Of a DNA stretch of 64,000 nucleotides, positions 1 to 9,162 are shown in pieces. Below the pieces are notes generated by a model. It did not search any database, had not been told where the DNA came from, and worked only from the letters and a program-made list of their open reading frames with translations. The stretch is from SCN-70-22 sp046327755 (GTDB taxonomy: Bacteria; Gemmatimonadota; Gemmatimonadetes; Gemmatimonadales; Gemmatimonadaceae). The translations under genes and the position numbers were made by a program. Where the stretch lies: NCBI GenBank assembly GCA_046327755.1, contig JAXLXW010000005.1, positions 248,001-312,000 on the forward strand, read 5' to 3'. How positions within the stretch are numbered: position 1 is the stretch's first letter; each line of letters begins with the position of its first letter.

Positions 1-924
1 GCCCGGCGATCGCTGGAGGGGGCGCGCGCCGCCAATGCGCGCGTCGACTCGGTCGCCACGCGAGAGCGCGAGCGGACGCAGCTCGCCCCGCTCGCCATTC
101 TGGTCGCCGCGGCGCTCGTGATCGCCACCGTCCTCACCTTCGCGCTGGCCCTGTTCGATGAGATGCAGAGCCCGCGCGTGGCGGACGCCGTGGAGGCCGA
201 GCGACTCACCGCGCTTCGCGTGCTTGGGGTTGCCCGTCGGCGCTCGATCGTCCCTCCCGAGCGCGCGCGCCGTGCCGCCGACCGTCAGATCCCGGCGGTT
301 CTCGACCCGACCTTCGACGCGTACCGTGTGGTCGCGTGGCACCTCGCGTCGCAGTGGCCCAAGGACGGCATCATCACGGTGACGGGCGACGATGCGAACG
401 TGGCGGCGATCGTCGCCGCCAACCTCGCGGCGGTGCTGGCCAACGATGCGCGGGTCACACTGTTGATTGATGCCGAGTTGGCGAAGGAGCCGGTGCGCCA
501 GCTGCTGGGCCTCCCGCAGTCGCCGGGGTTGTCGGCTGTGGTGGAAAACAAGCGGAAGTGGTCGGAGGCGCTCGTCCCGGTCCCCGTAGGACGTGGCCGG
601 TCGATGGACGTGTTGCCGGCGGGGGGGCGATCGTCCCCCCTCGGTCCCGCCGAGTCGCAGGCGCTCGTGGGCGAGGTGCAACGCGCGGCGCGCCGCTACG
701 ACGCCACGATCGTGGTGACCACGCTCCCCACGGCCAAACGATTCCGTGCCGGTGACGACGTGGTGGTGTGCGCCGTGCAGACGCGCACGCGTCTCGCGAC
801 GCTCGCCCGCACGGTCGCGTCGCTCATCGACGAGGGCGCACGGGTGCGTGGCGTCGTCCTCTGGGATGGCGCCACGCCCGCCGTTCCCAAGGGGGGCGCG
901 CAGCGGGCGCCGACGGCGGCCTAG
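1..924 (+). CDS. C-terminal part of a Wzz/BY-kinase-like polysaccharide chain-length protein (partial)
   Basis: The frame is open from the first base, so this is the 3' part of a gene starting outside the window; the GTG at 118 is internal. The visible product is about 307 residues. It begins with a charged, coiled-coil-like stretch, then a membrane helix (about residues 28-50, LAPLAILVAAALVIATVLTF), then the cytoplasmic linker RVLGVARR, as in Wzz proteins fused to a BY-kinase domain. The nucleotide-binding domain keeps the A' motif shape (TLLIDAEL, about residue 155), but the Walker A loop reads TGDDANVAA and lacks the GK[ST] core. The Walker B region is IVVTTLPTA where IIIDTPP is usual. No C-terminal tyrosine cluster is present. 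A role in exopolysaccharide chain-length control without kinase activity is inferred. Confidence 0.75.
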   Translation, partial: ARRSLEGARAANARVDSVATRERERTQLAPLAILVAAALVIATVLTFALALFDEMQSPRVADAVEAERLTALRVLGVARRRSIVPPERARRAADRQIPAVLDPTFDAYRVVAWHLASQWPKDGIITVTGDDANVAAIVAANLAAVLANDARVTLLIDAELAKEPVRQLLGLPQSPGLSAVVENKRKWSEALVPVPVGRGRSMDVLPAGGRSSPLGPAESQALVGEVQRAARRYDATIVVTTLPTAKRFRAGDDVVVCAVQTRTRLATLARTVASLIDEGARVRGVVLWDGATPAVPKGGAQRAPTAA

Positions 925-1054
925 CGCCCACTTTCGACCATCCACCTCGCATCGGCCATCGCCCGCAGATAGCTTTCTCGCCCGGGCGCGTTGCCCGGGT
1001 GTCGTATCCCCGGTGTCCCGCCACCGGAGTCTCCCCCGGTGTCACACGCCTCGC

Positions 1055-1666
1055 ATGACCGTCATCGGCTACTCCGACCGCATCAACCACGCGCTGGCCT
1101 TCGCGGCCAAGCACCACGACCAGCAGGTGCGCAAGGGGACGCGACTCCCCTACCTCACGCACCCCGCCAACGTGGCCATCATCCTGACGCGCTATGGGCA
1201 GGACGATGAGACCGTGATCAGCGGGATCCTCCACGACGTCATCGAAGACACCGTACGCGAGGCGTACTCGCGCGAGATGCTGGAGTCGCGCATCCGCGAC
1301 AAGTTTGGCGCGGCGGTGCTCGAGACGGTGCTGCAGGTGACCCACCGCCACGTCGATGACGACGGCGTGGAGCTCTCGCCCACCGATCGGAAGGCCGACT
1401 ACCTCGAGCGGCTCGCGCAGGCGTCGGAGCGCGCCCGATGGGTGTGTGCCGCCGACAAACTTCATAATGCCAGCACGATCCTCGCCGACGTGCGGCGCAC
1501 CGTCGATCCCGACTCGGTGTGGGGGCGCTTCAAGGCCGGCAAGGAGGGGACGGTGCGTTGGTACCGTGACGTGCACGACCGCCTCGCATCGTTAGGCTTC
1601 GCCGCGCCCATCCTGGGCGAACTCGCCAGGGTCGTGGCCGAACTGGAAGCGATCGCCCGGCAGTAA
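1055..1666 (+). CDS. Mesh1-like HD-domain (p)ppGpp hydrolase
   Basis: This 203-residue protein is a single HD domain of the RelA/SpoT hydrolase type without a synthetase domain, the size of small alarmone hydrolases. Metal and substrate motifs are visible: His36 (YLTHP), His60-Asp61 in LLHDVIEDT-like context (GILHDVIEDT), and Asp134 in AADKLHN. The family hydrolyses (p)ppGpp or related 3'-phosphorylated nucleotides with Mn2+ in the cytosol. The ATG at 1055 was chosen because the HD fold begins at once; the upstream open frame is low-complexity and overlaps the preceding gene. The gene is monocistronic, between the chain-length gene and the convergent ispG. Its Ser-Leu-Gly codons near 1591 contain the CGTTAGGC octamer. 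Confidence 0.9.
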   Translation: MTVIGYSDRINHALAFAAKHHDQQVRKGTRLPYLTHPANVAIILTRYGQDDETVISGILHDVIEDTVREAYSREMLESRIRDKFGAAVLETVLQVTHRHVDDDGVELSPTDRKADYLERLAQASERARWVCAADKLHNASTILADVRRTVDPDSVWGRFKAGKEGTVRWYRDVHDRLASLGFAAPILGELARVVAELEAIARQ

Positions 1667-1721
1667 CGACCAGGACGGGCGTCGGCGGACCTCCGCGCGC
1701 CCGGCGGCGCCCCACCGAGCC

Positions 1722-2957
1722 CTACGGCGCCGCCACTCCCGTCCGCTGTTCATACCGCTGCGCCACGTAGTCTTCGAGGATCACGAGGAACTCCTCGACG
1801 ATGCGGTCGCCCTTGAGCGTCGTGCGCAACCTTCCGTCGACGTAGACCGGCGCCTTGGGCTCCTCGAACGTCCCAGGAAGCGAGATCCCGATGTTGGCGT
1901 GCTTCGACTCGCCGGGACCGTTCACGACGCATCCCATCACCGCGACCTTCATCTCCTCCACCCCCGGACGCGTGGCGCGCCAGACCGGCATCTGCTCGCG
2001 CAGGTACGTCTGGATGTCCTCCGCCATGTGCTGGAAGAAGGTCGACGTCGTCCGCCCGCATCCAGGGCACGACGTCACCTGCGGCGTGAACGATCGCAAC
2101 CCTAACGACTGCAGGATCTGCTGCGCGACCTGCACCTCCTCCGTCCGGTCGCCGTTCGGCTTGGGGGTGAGTGAGACGCGAATCGTGTCGCCGATCCCCT
2201 CGGCCAGGAGGATCGAGAGTCCTGCCGTGCTGGCGATGATTCCCTTGCTTCCCAGCCCGGCCTCGGTCAGTCCCAGGTGCAACGGGTAGTCGCAGCGCGT
2301 CGCCAGTCGGCGGTACGTCTCCACCAGGTCCTGCACCTGCGACACCTTGGCCGAGATGACGATCTGGTCGTGTCGCAGCCCCACCTCCTCGGCCAACGCG
2401 GCCGAACGGAGCGCGCTCTCCAGCATGGCGTCGATGTAGACGTCACGCGCGTCGCGCGGCTCGGCGGCCGTCGCGTTGGCGTCCATCATCTCCGTCAACA
2501 AGTCCTGGTCCAACGATCCCCAGTTGACACCGATGCGCACCGGCCGGTCGTTCGCGACCGCCACCTCGACGATCGACCGGAAGTTCTCGTCGCGCCGCTT
2601 GCTTCCGACGTTGCCCGGGTTGATGCGGTACTTCGCGAGCGCCTGCGCACAGTCCGGGTACTTGGTGAGGAGGAGGTGGCCGTTGTAGTGGAAGTCACCG
2701 ACGATCGGGACCGTCACCCCCATGTCGTGCAGCCGGCGGACGATCTCGGGGACCGCCTGGGCCGCTTCCTCGTTGTTCACGGTCACTCGCACGATCTGCG
2801 AGCCCGCCTTGGCCAGGGCGGCCACCTGCCCGGCCGTCGAGGCGGCGTCGGCCGTGTCGGTGTTGGTCATCGACTGCACCACGACCGGATGCGGGGCTCC
2901 GACGAGCACCCCCCCGATCGACGCCACCGCCGTCTTCCTGCGCGCTGCAAACGTCAC
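1722..2957 (-). CDS. ispG: 4-hydroxy-3-methylbut-2-en-1-yl diphosphate synthase
   Basis: This is the penultimate enzyme of the MEP isoprenoid pathway, converting methylerythritol cyclodiphosphate to HMBPP with a [4Fe-4S] cluster. The 411-residue product has the bacterial IspG order: an N-terminal TIM barrel (PVVVQSMTNTDTAD, VRVTVNN, GDFHYNGH, RINPGNVG, RIGVNWGSL) and a C-terminal reductase-like domain with cluster cysteines Cys297 and Cys300 (SCPGCGR) and Cys343 (GCVVNGPGE). The start is GTG at 2957, with GGAGG about ten bases upstream. The gene converges with the alarmone hydrolase gene and is divergent from the 3038 gene, so the short 2958-3037 gap should hold both promoters. Confidence 0.97.
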   Translation of the reverse strand: MTFAARRKTAVASIGGVLVGAPHPVVVQSMTNTDTADAASTAGQVAALAKAGSQIVRVTVNNEEAAQAVPEIVRRLHDMGVTVPIVGDFHYNGHLLLTKYPDCAQALAKYRINPGNVGSKRRDENFRSIVEVAVANDRPVRIGVNWGSLDQDLLTEMMDANATAAEPRDARDVYIDAMLESALRSAALAEEVGLRHDQIVISAKVSQVQDLVETYRRLATRCDYPLHLGLTEAGLGSKGIIASTAGLSILLAEGIGDTIRVSLTPKPNGDRTEEVQVAQQILQSLGLRSFTPQVTSCPGCGRTTSTFFQHMAEDIQTYLREQMPVWRATRPGVEEMKVAVMGCVVNGPGESKHANIGISLPGTFEEPKAPVYVDGRLRTTLKGDRIVEEFLVILEDYVAQRYEQRTGVAAP

Positions 2958-3037
2958 TCTGTCTGATCCTCCAAGGATGGGACTAAGTTAAGGACCGACG
3001 GTTCTCCCGTCTCCCGCCTCCATCTTCCCGACCGACG

Positions 3038-3592
3038 ATGCCCGATCCCGAGATTCCCGAGCGCGGCTACACCACGAAGGATGTCGCCGAAGTCGAGGCG
3101 CCCAAGAAGAAGAGCTTCGTCCGCCGGCATTGGGGAAAGCTCGCCCTCACGGCCCTCGTCGGCATCCCGACTGCCGTGCAGTTCGCGCGCTCGTATGCCG
3201 CACTGGCGTTCACCTATTCCAGCGGCGATCGCATCGGCTACGTACAGAAGCTCTCCCGCAAGGGTTGGGTCTGCAAAACGTGGGAAGGGGAGCTGCAGAT
3301 CTCCAACATCCCCGGGAGCGCCCCCGTCCTCTTCTACTTCACGGTGCGCAGCGATTCGGTGGCGAAGGCGATCCAGGGGGCCGAAGGGCGGCAGGTCGCA
3401 CTGAGCTTCGAGCAGCATCCGGGAATCCCGCTCTCGTGCTTCGGCGACACGGAGTACTTCATCAGCGGAGTTCGAGTCGTGAACCCGCAGCCCGGTTTCC
3501 CGGCCGCGTCCCCGGCGACCCCTTCGACGCCAGCGGTGCCCGTGGATTCACCCCCGTCGGCCGCAACTCCGGTTCCCCCAGTCCAAAAGTAG
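3038..3592 (+). CDS. Single-pass membrane-anchored protein of unknown function
   Basis: This 184-residue protein has a basic N-terminus (APKKKSFVRRHWGK), one predicted membrane helix (about residues 36-58), a compact domain and a Pro/Ser/Thr/Ala-rich tail from about residue 145. The domain contains GDRIGYVQKLSRKGWVCKTW, which resembles a conserved family of small membrane-anchored proteins often mis-annotated as 6-phosphogluconate dehydrogenase. No dehydrogenase motif is present, so that name should not be used. Two cysteines (WVCKTW and LSCFGD) could form a disulfide outside the membrane. It starts 80 bp from the divergent ispG and is followed by the cold-shock promoter region. Function unknown. 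Confidence 0.7.
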   Translation: MPDPEIPERGYTTKDVAEVEAPKKKSFVRRHWGKLALTALVGIPTAVQFARSYAALAFTYSSGDRIGYVQKLSRKGWVCKTWEGELQISNIPGSAPVLFYFTVRSDSVAKAIQGAEGRQVALSFEQHPGIPLSCFGDTEYFISGVRVVNPQPGFPAASPATPSTPAVPVDSPPSAATPVPPVQK

Positions 3593-3696
3593 GAACCAGG
3601 TCGCATGTTTTCGTCTCGCCTGGCGGCGGGGCGAGAACGCGCGTAGGGCTCCGCGAGGCGCATCCACCAGAAACCGTCTTGGTTTTGCATACAGCA

Positions 3697-3725
3697 TTGT
3701 TCAGCTAGCCGGGGGGGCGTATATT
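3697..3725 (+). promoter_or_regulatory. Sigma70-type promoter of the first cold-shock gene
   Basis: TTGTTC (3697-3702), a 17-base spacer and TATATT (3720-3725) form a good housekeeping promoter. The predicted start near 3732 gives an untranslated leader of about 150 bases before the ATG at 3882. A long leader is typical of cspA-family mRNAs whose stability or folding depends on temperature; a thermosensing role here is inference. Confidence 0.65.
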
Positions 3726-3881
3726 CGGCGCGCTCGAACGCCCCTAGGGACCGGTTGGTTCCCGGTGCGTTGTCCTTCCACTGCGGAGGGAAGGCGCTCA
3801 TCGAGCGGAATGTCCGCTGTATGGCTTTTGCCTGGGTCGGCGTCTCTGCGCTGCTCGGCAAGCTTACCTCAGGAGTGCAGT

Positions 3882-4091
3882 ATGCGTACGACCGGCAAGG
3901 TGAAGTGGTTCAACGACGCCAAGGGGTTTGGCTTCATTACCCCGGACAACGGATCCAAGGATTGCTTCGTGCACTACAGCTCGATCCAGGGCACGGGCTT
4001 CAAGTCGCTCGCCGAGGGCGACTCCGTTGAGTTCGAGATCACGCAGGGCGAAAAGGGCCCGGCGGCCGAGGGCGTCGTCAAGATCGGCTGA
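3882..4091 (+). CDS. Cold-shock domain protein (CspA family)
   Basis: This 69-residue single cold-shock domain binds single-stranded nucleic acid and acts as an RNA chaperone. Both RNP motifs are intact (KGFGFI and CFVHYS; the first residue is Cys rather than the more usual Val), after the opening TGKVKWFNDA. The start at 3882 is set by AGGAG a few bases upstream and the match to family length; longer open reading upstream is leader. It is monocistronic, bounded by the promoter at 3697-3725 and the terminator at 4135-4167. A second copy lies at 38179-38385. Confidence 0.96.
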   Translation: MRTTGKVKWFNDAKGFGFITPDNGSKDCFVHYSSIQGTGFKSLAEGDSVEFEITQGEKGPAAEGVVKIG

Positions 4092-4134
4092 GGTCTCCCG
4101 GAACCACCCAGCCTAACGGCAGGGCGAAGGCCAG

Positions 4135-4167
4135 CAGGGCGTCCCGCGAGGGGCGCCCTGTTTCGTT
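4135..4167 (+). terminator. Intrinsic terminator of the first cold-shock gene
   Basis: CAGGGCG (4135-4141) pairs with CGCCCTG (4154-4160) and is followed by TTTCGTT. The same interrupted T-tract, TTTCGTTT, follows the leftward terminator near 41577. It lies 44 bases after the stop codon. Confidence 0.75.
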
Positions 4168-4256
4168 TCGTCCCGGGGCGCGTTCTTCCGTCGCGCGCCG
4201 ACGTGCCCGGCACGAGATTGCGGCGTTCGCCTTCCGCGTCCTTCAGCATCCTTCGC

Positions 4257-6806
4257 ATGCGACACGTCACCATGCGCTCCCTGCCAGTCATCGCACTCTT
4301 CCTCGCCGCGCCCCTCGCCGCGCCCCTCGCGGCGCAACAGCAAACGCCCCCGCCCGGCGCACCGCCTAACGCCGCGCAGGCGCAACCCGGCCAGGGGCAG
4401 GCGGGGCAGCCCCCGCGCCGCGGCCCGCGTCCGTATGCGCAGGTCATCACCGACAAGGCGGTGACGGATGCTGGAGGCATCACCGTCCATCGCGTCGACG
4501 ATCGCTGGTTCTTCGAGCTCCCCGACTCCCTGCTGGGGCGCGACTTCCTCCTCGTGACCCGCGTGGCGGGTGTGCCGTCGAACTTCGGCGGCTTCATCTC
4601 TGCCGGCATGTCCACCGGCGAACGCGTGGTGCGATGGGAGCGGTTGGGCGATCGCCTCCTGCTGCGCACGATCGAGTTTGATGCCGTGGCGGATGACACG
4701 CTCCCCATCGCGCGCTCCGTCGCGGTCAACAACGTGGGACCCATCCTTGCCGCGTTTCCCATCGCCGCCTTCACGCGCGACAGCGCGAGCAAGGTTGTCG
4801 ACGTGACGGACTTCTTCGCCGGCGACACGCCGGCCTTGAGCGGCCTGTCGGCGGCGCAGCGGCGCACGTACCAGGTGCGTCGCCTCGATCCGGCGCGCTC
4901 GTTCATCGACGCCGTGCGCTCGTACCCGCTGAACGTCGAGGTGCGCCACACGCAGACCTTCGACGCCGCCGAGCCGCCGAGCGAGCGAGACGCCGGCTCC
5001 ATCTCCCTCGCCATGTCGCAGTCGATCGTCCTCCTCCCCAAGGTGCCCATGCGCCCGCGCTATGCGGATGCGCGCGTCGGCTTCTTCACGGTGGAGCGCG
5101 TGAACTACGGACTCGATGAGCAGAAGGCCGCGTCGCAGGAGTTCATTCGCCGCTGGCGCCTCGAGCCCAAGGACCCGGCAGCCTACGCGCGCGGCGAACT
5201 CGTCGAGCCGGTGAAGCCCATCACGTACTACATCGACCCGGCCACGCCGGCGCGCTGGCGTCGCTACGTGAAGGAGGGCGTGGAGGCCTGGCAGAAGCCG
5301 TTCGAGAAGGCGGGCTTCCGGAACGCCATCATCGCCAAGGACCCGCCGAGCAAGGCGGAGGATCCGGAGTGGGACCCCGAGGACATCCGCTACTCCGTGG
5401 TGCGGTGGACGGCGTCGCTCGTGCGCAACGCCATGGGGCCCAGCACCAGCGATCCGCGCACCGGCGAGATCATCGAGAGCGACATCGTCTGGTACCACAA
5501 CCACATGCGCTCGTATCGCAACCGCCTGATGATCGAGACGGGAGTCGCCAACCCGGCGGCGCGCTCCCTGGAGATCCCGGAGGATCTCATGGGCGAGACG
5601 ATGCGGCAGGTGATCACGCATGAGGTGGGGCACGCCATCGGCCTCCCGCACAACATGATTGCGTCGTCATCCTTCCCGGTGGATTCGCTCCGCAAGCCGT
5701 CGTTTGCCAGTGTCTATGGCGTCTCGGCGACCATCATGGACTACGCCCGCCAGAACTACGTGGCGCAACCCGGCGACGGACTGCAGCCCAAGGACTTCGT
5801 GCGGCGCCTTGGCCCCTTCGACGACTTCGTCATCAACTGGGGATACCGGGTCCTGCCGCAGGCGCCCACGCCGGAGGCAGAACGCCCGACGCTCAACGGG
5901 TGGGTGATCAACCAGCGCGGGCCGTTCCCGTATCGCTACTCCTCGCAGTTCCTCACCGGCATCGATCCGCGCTCGCAGACGGAAGACGTGGGGGACGATC
6001 CGGTAAGGGCGGGCGGCTATGCGATCGCCAACATGAAGCAGCTTGTCCCCCAGCTCGTGCGCTGGACGACGCGACCGGGCGAGGACTACGGCGACCTGGC
6101 CGAGCTCTATGGCGAGACGCTGGGCATGTGGTCGCTCTACATGGGGCACGTGACGTCGGTGATCGGCGGGGTCGAAGTCGACAGCAAGGTGAGCGAGCAG
6201 CCCGGGGCCGTGTACCGTCCGGTGTCGAAGGCGCGGCAGAAGGGAGCGCTCGCCTTCCTCGGGGAGCAGGTGCTGCGGACGCCGGCGTGGCTGGAGCCGA
6301 CGGACATCGTCTCGCGCGTCGGCCCGCAAGCAGGAAACGCGTCGCTGGCGGCGCGGCAGGGAGCGGTGGTGGCGCAGCTGCTCGATGCGCGGCGGCTCGA
6401 CCGGTTGGCGCTGGGCGAATCGATGCTCGACGCGGCGAGCGCCTATCCGCCGGCGGAGTACCTCGGTGATGTGCGGCGTGCGCTGCTGGGCGGCGGCGCG
6501 CCGCTCGACGGCAATCGCCGCCAGCTGCAGCGCGTCTACCTCGAGCGCCTCGAATCGCTGCTCTCACCACCGCCGGCACCGGCGGCCAATCCGTTCGGCG
6601 GCGGCTTCGGCGGTCCGCTGCCGCCCCTTCTCGCGGCGCCGAACGTGCGTCGCAGCGACCTCGCGGCGCTGGCGCGCGCCGAGTTGCGCGCTGTGCGCGA
6701 GGCGGCGCGCCGCAGCGCGGCGACCTCGGTCGGTGTCGCCCGGGCACATTGGTTCGATCTTGCCGATCGTGTCGACGAGATCCTGGAGCGACAGAAGGGG
6801 AAGTAG
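4257..6806 (+). CDS. Secreted zinc metalloprotease of the DUF5117/DUF5118 type
   Basis: This protein of about 849 residues begins with a signal peptide (MRSLPVIALFLAAPLAAPLAA then QQQ) and a Pro/Gln/Gly-rich linker. The N-terminal beta-rich region (SLLGRDFLLVTRVAGVPSNFGG, cut here in sense, not sequence) is characteristic of the DUF5118/5117 family. The catalytic domain carries an extended zinc motif HEVGHAIGLPHN, with His455, Glu456, His459 and His465 counted from the ATG at 4257, as in metzincins. A downstream IMDYARQNYVA probably supplies the Met-turn. Starts at 4203 (GTG) and 4272 (ATG) are also in frame; 4272 gives the tidiest signal peptide. The product probably acts in the periplasm or outside the cell. 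Substrate unknown. Confidence 0.9.
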   Translation: MRHVTMRSLPVIALFLAAPLAAPLAAQQQTPPPGAPPNAAQAQPGQGQAGQPPRRGPRPYAQVITDKAVTDAGGITVHRVDDRWFFELPDSLLGRDFLLVTRVAGVPSNFGGFISAGMSTGERVVRWERLGDRLLLRTIEFDAVADDTLPIARSVAVNNVGPILAAFPIAAFTRDSASKVVDVTDFFAGDTPALSGLSAAQRRTYQVRRLDPARSFIDAVRSYPLNVEVRHTQTFDAAEPPSERDAGSISLAMSQSIVLLPKVPMRPRYADARVGFFTVERVNYGLDEQKAASQEFIRRWRLEPKDPAAYARGELVEPVKPITYYIDPATPARWRRYVKEGVEAWQKPFEKAGFRNAIIAKDPPSKAEDPEWDPEDIRYSVVRWTASLVRNAMGPSTSDPRTGEIIESDIVWYHNHMRSYRNRLMIETGVANPAARSLEIPEDLMGETMRQVITHEVGHAIGLPHNMIASSSFPVDSLRKPSFASVYGVSATIMDYARQNYVAQPGDGLQPKDFVRRLGPFDDFVINWGYRVLPQAPTPEAERPTLNGWVINQRGPFPYRYSSQFLTGIDPRSQTEDVGDDPVRAGGYAIANMKQLVPQLVRWTTRPGEDYGDLAELYGETLGMWSLYMGHVTSVIGGVEVDSKVSEQPGAVYRPVSKARQKGALAFLGEQVLRTPAWLEPTDIVSRVGPQAGNASLAARQGAVVAQLLDARRLDRLALGESMLDAASAYPPAEYLGDVRRALLGGGAPLDGNRRQLQRVYLERLESLLSPPPAPAANPFGGGFGGPLPPLLAAPNVRRSDLAALARAELRAVREAARRSAATSVGVARAHWFDLADRVDEILERQKGK

Positions 6807-7164
6807 CGGGTTCACCACGGGCAGGCCGACAGCCGCAAACTGCCGCACGCTGCCACAAGCTGCCGCACCGTCGCGACCCTCGCGGTGCGGCAGCCATACG
6901 CGCTCGGATCGACACCGCACGATGGATCCCACGCGGCGCCAAATTGGATGCGGCCCGACGGCGTCACGATGAAGAGGTCGGGCGCTGGCGGCGCATCGCA
7001 ATGCACCGCTAGGTCGATTCACCCATCCGAAGCGCGCCGACGACTCCGTAGGCTGTTGGCGAACGGACGTTGCATCGCATCATCGACGTCGATGGTGCGC
7101 ACCGTCTTCGACCATACACATGCGGCGCGCGTATCGCGTCCCCGCCGCGCCTTCGGAGCCCACC
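6807..7164. other. Intergenic region with a strong inverted repeat and a 14-bp palindrome
   Basis: I see no convincing gene in these 358 bases. They hold the hairpin at 6861-6892, direct copies of GCTGCC around it, and a perfect 14-bp palindrome CATCGACGTCGATG at 7081-7094, about 70 bases before the next gene, which could be an operator. No clear -35/-10 pair was found. Confidence 0.5.
6861..6892 (+). terminator. GC-rich hairpin after the metalloprotease gene
   Basis: TGCCGCACCG (6861-6870) is perfectly complementary to CGGTGCGGCA (6883-6892) with a 12-base loop. No T-tract follows, so it may be a weak terminator, an mRNA 3'-end stabiliser, or a repeat element. It lies 55 bases after the stop codon. 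Confidence 0.45.
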
Positions 7165-8151
7165 ATGCTCTCCGCCAGACCATCCACGCTCCCTGCGTCG
7201 CGTGCGCGACGACCGCTCGACGCGCACCGCTCGCCCGACCTGCGTCGCCTGCGCGCCATCGCGCTCCTGGCGACCGGGACCCTCGTGCTGCTCGTTCTCT
7301 CGCCGCGCACGGGCGGTGCACAGATCAGTGCCTTGGCTCGCAAGGCGGCTGCCAAGGCGGCGAAGCAGGCAGCCGGCATGGGAGGCGTTGGAAGCGACGC
7401 ACCCACCTTCGACGAGCACCTGCTCGAGCTCACGGACGCGCGCGTTCAGGCGGTGATCGCTGGCGAGCAGGCCGCCCAGCGCACCACCGCGCCCGACGGG
7501 ACGACACGTGCGCAGCTCGTGGCCCGCGCCGGCGCCGACAACGAACGACGCAATGCCCTCCTTGAGACCCGGGACAATGACCTGCGCCGCTTCGACGATG
7601 ACACGCGACGGGTGGCCATGTGCACGGAATCGGTGCTCGATTCGCTGACGCGCGCGCATAACGAGTCCATGGCGCGCAAGGCACAGGCGCTCGCGACGAG
7701 TGCCGATCCGATGGCCTCCAGGCTCATGCAGGAGGTGATGCAGGCGACGATGGAGTCACAGCGCCTCGCGGCGGCAGGCGACACGGCAGGGGCGATGGCG
7801 GTGCAGCGGGCACTCATGAGGAAGCAGGGGATCGATCCCGCGCGCGATTCGACGGTGGCCACCGCCCGCTGCGGCAAGGCGCCGGCCAAGGCGCCCTGGC
7901 ACCGTCAGGCGGACTCGCTGCTCACGTCGGCCAACGCCGCCCTGCGCATGGCCCAGGACATCGATCAACGCTCGGCGTCGACCGGTGCGAAGGTGGCCGG
8001 GATGACCACACAGCAGTTCGCCCTTGCCCGCGAACGTGTGCACGCCTTCGCCAGCAGCAACGGGAATCCGCCTCCCGCCTGGCGCTTCTCGCCCGGTGAG
8101 CGCACGGTGCTGCTCGCACACCTGTCGCGACTCAAGGCGATCACCTCATGA
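7165..8151 (+). CDS. Secreted alpha-helical protein of unknown function
   Basis: The 328-residue product has a long basic n-region, a hydrophobic core (LRAIALLATGTLVLLVLSP) and a likely cleavage after GGAQ. The mature part is Ala/Arg/Glu-rich and mostly helical, with the segment KAAAKAAKQAAG near its start and two cysteines (CTESV and RCGKA). The ATG at 7165 (MLSARP) was preferred over 7120 because it gives a normal signal peptide. Its stop overlaps the next start by four bases (ATGA at 8148), implying translational coupling with the NAGPA-type protein. I do not recognise the family. Confidence 0.65.
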   Translation: MLSARPSTLPASRARRPLDAHRSPDLRRLRAIALLATGTLVLLVLSPRTGGAQISALARKAAAKAAKQAAGMGGVGSDAPTFDEHLLELTDARVQAVIAGEQAAQRTTAPDGTTRAQLVARAGADNERRNALLETRDNDLRRFDDDTRRVAMCTESVLDSLTRAHNESMARKAQALATSADPMASRLMQEVMQATMESQRLAAAGDTAGAMAVQRALMRKQGIDPARDSTVATARCGKAPAKAPWHRQADSLLTSANAALRMAQDIDQRSASTGAKVAGMTTQQFALARERVHAFASSNGNPPPAWRFSPGERTVLLAHLSRLKAITS

Positions 8152-9107
8152 CGTCGGCGCATCGGCGCAGCGGAGCGACGCCGCTGGCGTGGGCGGCGAG
8201 TGTCTTCGTGGTGTTCTCGCTCGCCGTCGCCGGCAGCGCGGCGGGCGCCCATGCTGCGCAGGGATTGCGCCTGACGGACGCTGCCGGCGGCACGGCCGAG
8301 TGGTGGCGGCCCGATAGTGCGCCGGCGCACTGGCGCGCGCCGGGACTTCTCGCCAAGCGGGCATCGTGGCGACGGGCCTCGGAGGGCGTGGAGTGGGCGG
8401 AACTCCCGGTGAGCGGCGCCGGCGAGGCGAGCGCGATTCGGTTGGTCGCGCTCCGGCTCGATCCGCGTCGACTCGCCTTCGCCCTCCGGTGGGGGATTGA
8501 GGCGAAGAGCGGTCGACCGTCCTGGACGCTGGCCGATGCGCCACACGATGCCACGGTGGCGTTCAACGCCGGAATGTTCGTCGACGCCCTGCCGTGGGGA
8601 TGGGTGGTCTCGCGAGGTGCGGAGCTGCTCCCGCCGGGTCGCGCCCCGCTCGCCTCCGCCGTGGTCGTGCGTCGCGATGGCACGCTCGCCATGCCCGCGG
8701 GAGACGCGCTCGACGCCCTCCGCGCGAGCGGCGACGTGCTGGAGGCGTTCCAGAGCTATCCCACGCTCCTCACGGGCGATGGCGACGTGCCACGTGCGCT
8801 GCGCGAAGGCGAGGCGATCGACCGCACGCATCGCGATGCGCGCCTCGCCTTTGGGCTCGATCGCGACGGGCGTGCGCTCCTCGTCCTCACGCGACTCGAC
8901 CTGGGGTTCGCACCGCTCGAGCGTCTTCCCGTCGGCCTGACCGTCCCCGAAATGGCGGCGGTGATGGGATCGCTCGGCGCACAGCGCGCCGTCCTGCTCG
9001 ACGGGGGCATTTCCGCACAGGTGCAACTGCGCGAGGCAAACGGCACGCACCGCGCCTGGCGTGGCTCGCGTGCCGTCCCCCTCGCGCTCGTCGTGCGCGG
9101 TCGTTAG
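8148..9107 (+). CDS. Secreted phosphodiester glycosidase-like protein (NAGPA domain)
   Basis: This 319-residue protein has a signal peptide (hydrophobic about residues 12-33, ending AHAAQG) and a NAGPA (DUF2233-like) domain. Family landmarks are present in order: FNAGMF, a basic SRG segment, SYPTLL, the RTHRDARLAFGLDRDG segment, and the terminal LLDGGISAQV. Members of this family remove sugar caps from phosphodiesters; the substrate here is unknown. It is coupled to the upstream gene by a four-base overlap. Its stop codon TAG is inside a CGTTAGGC octamer (9102-9109). Confidence 0.85.
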   Translation: MTSAHRRSGATPLAWAASVFVVFSLAVAGSAAGAHAAQGLRLTDAAGGTAEWWRPDSAPAHWRAPGLLAKRASWRRASEGVEWAELPVSGAGEASAIRLVALRLDPRRLAFALRWGIEAKSGRPSWTLADAPHDATVAFNAGMFVDALPWGWVVSRGAELLPPGRAPLASAVVVRRDGTLAMPAGDALDALRASGDVLEAFQSYPTLLTGDGDVPRALREGEAIDRTHRDARLAFGLDRDGRALLVLTRLDLGFAPLERLPVGLTVPEMAAVMGSLGAQRAVLLDGGISAQVQLREANGTHRAWRGSRAVPLALVVRGR

Positions 9108-9162
9108 GCGCCGGACTCCGGGGCTCGCGGCGTCGCGTCGCCTCGTGCCGTACGTCGGTGAA

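Noticed and set aside
3600..3881. A riboswitch in the long leader of the first cold-shock gene
   Set aside because: No known riboswitch core could be recognised; a long structured leader is normal for cspA-type genes.
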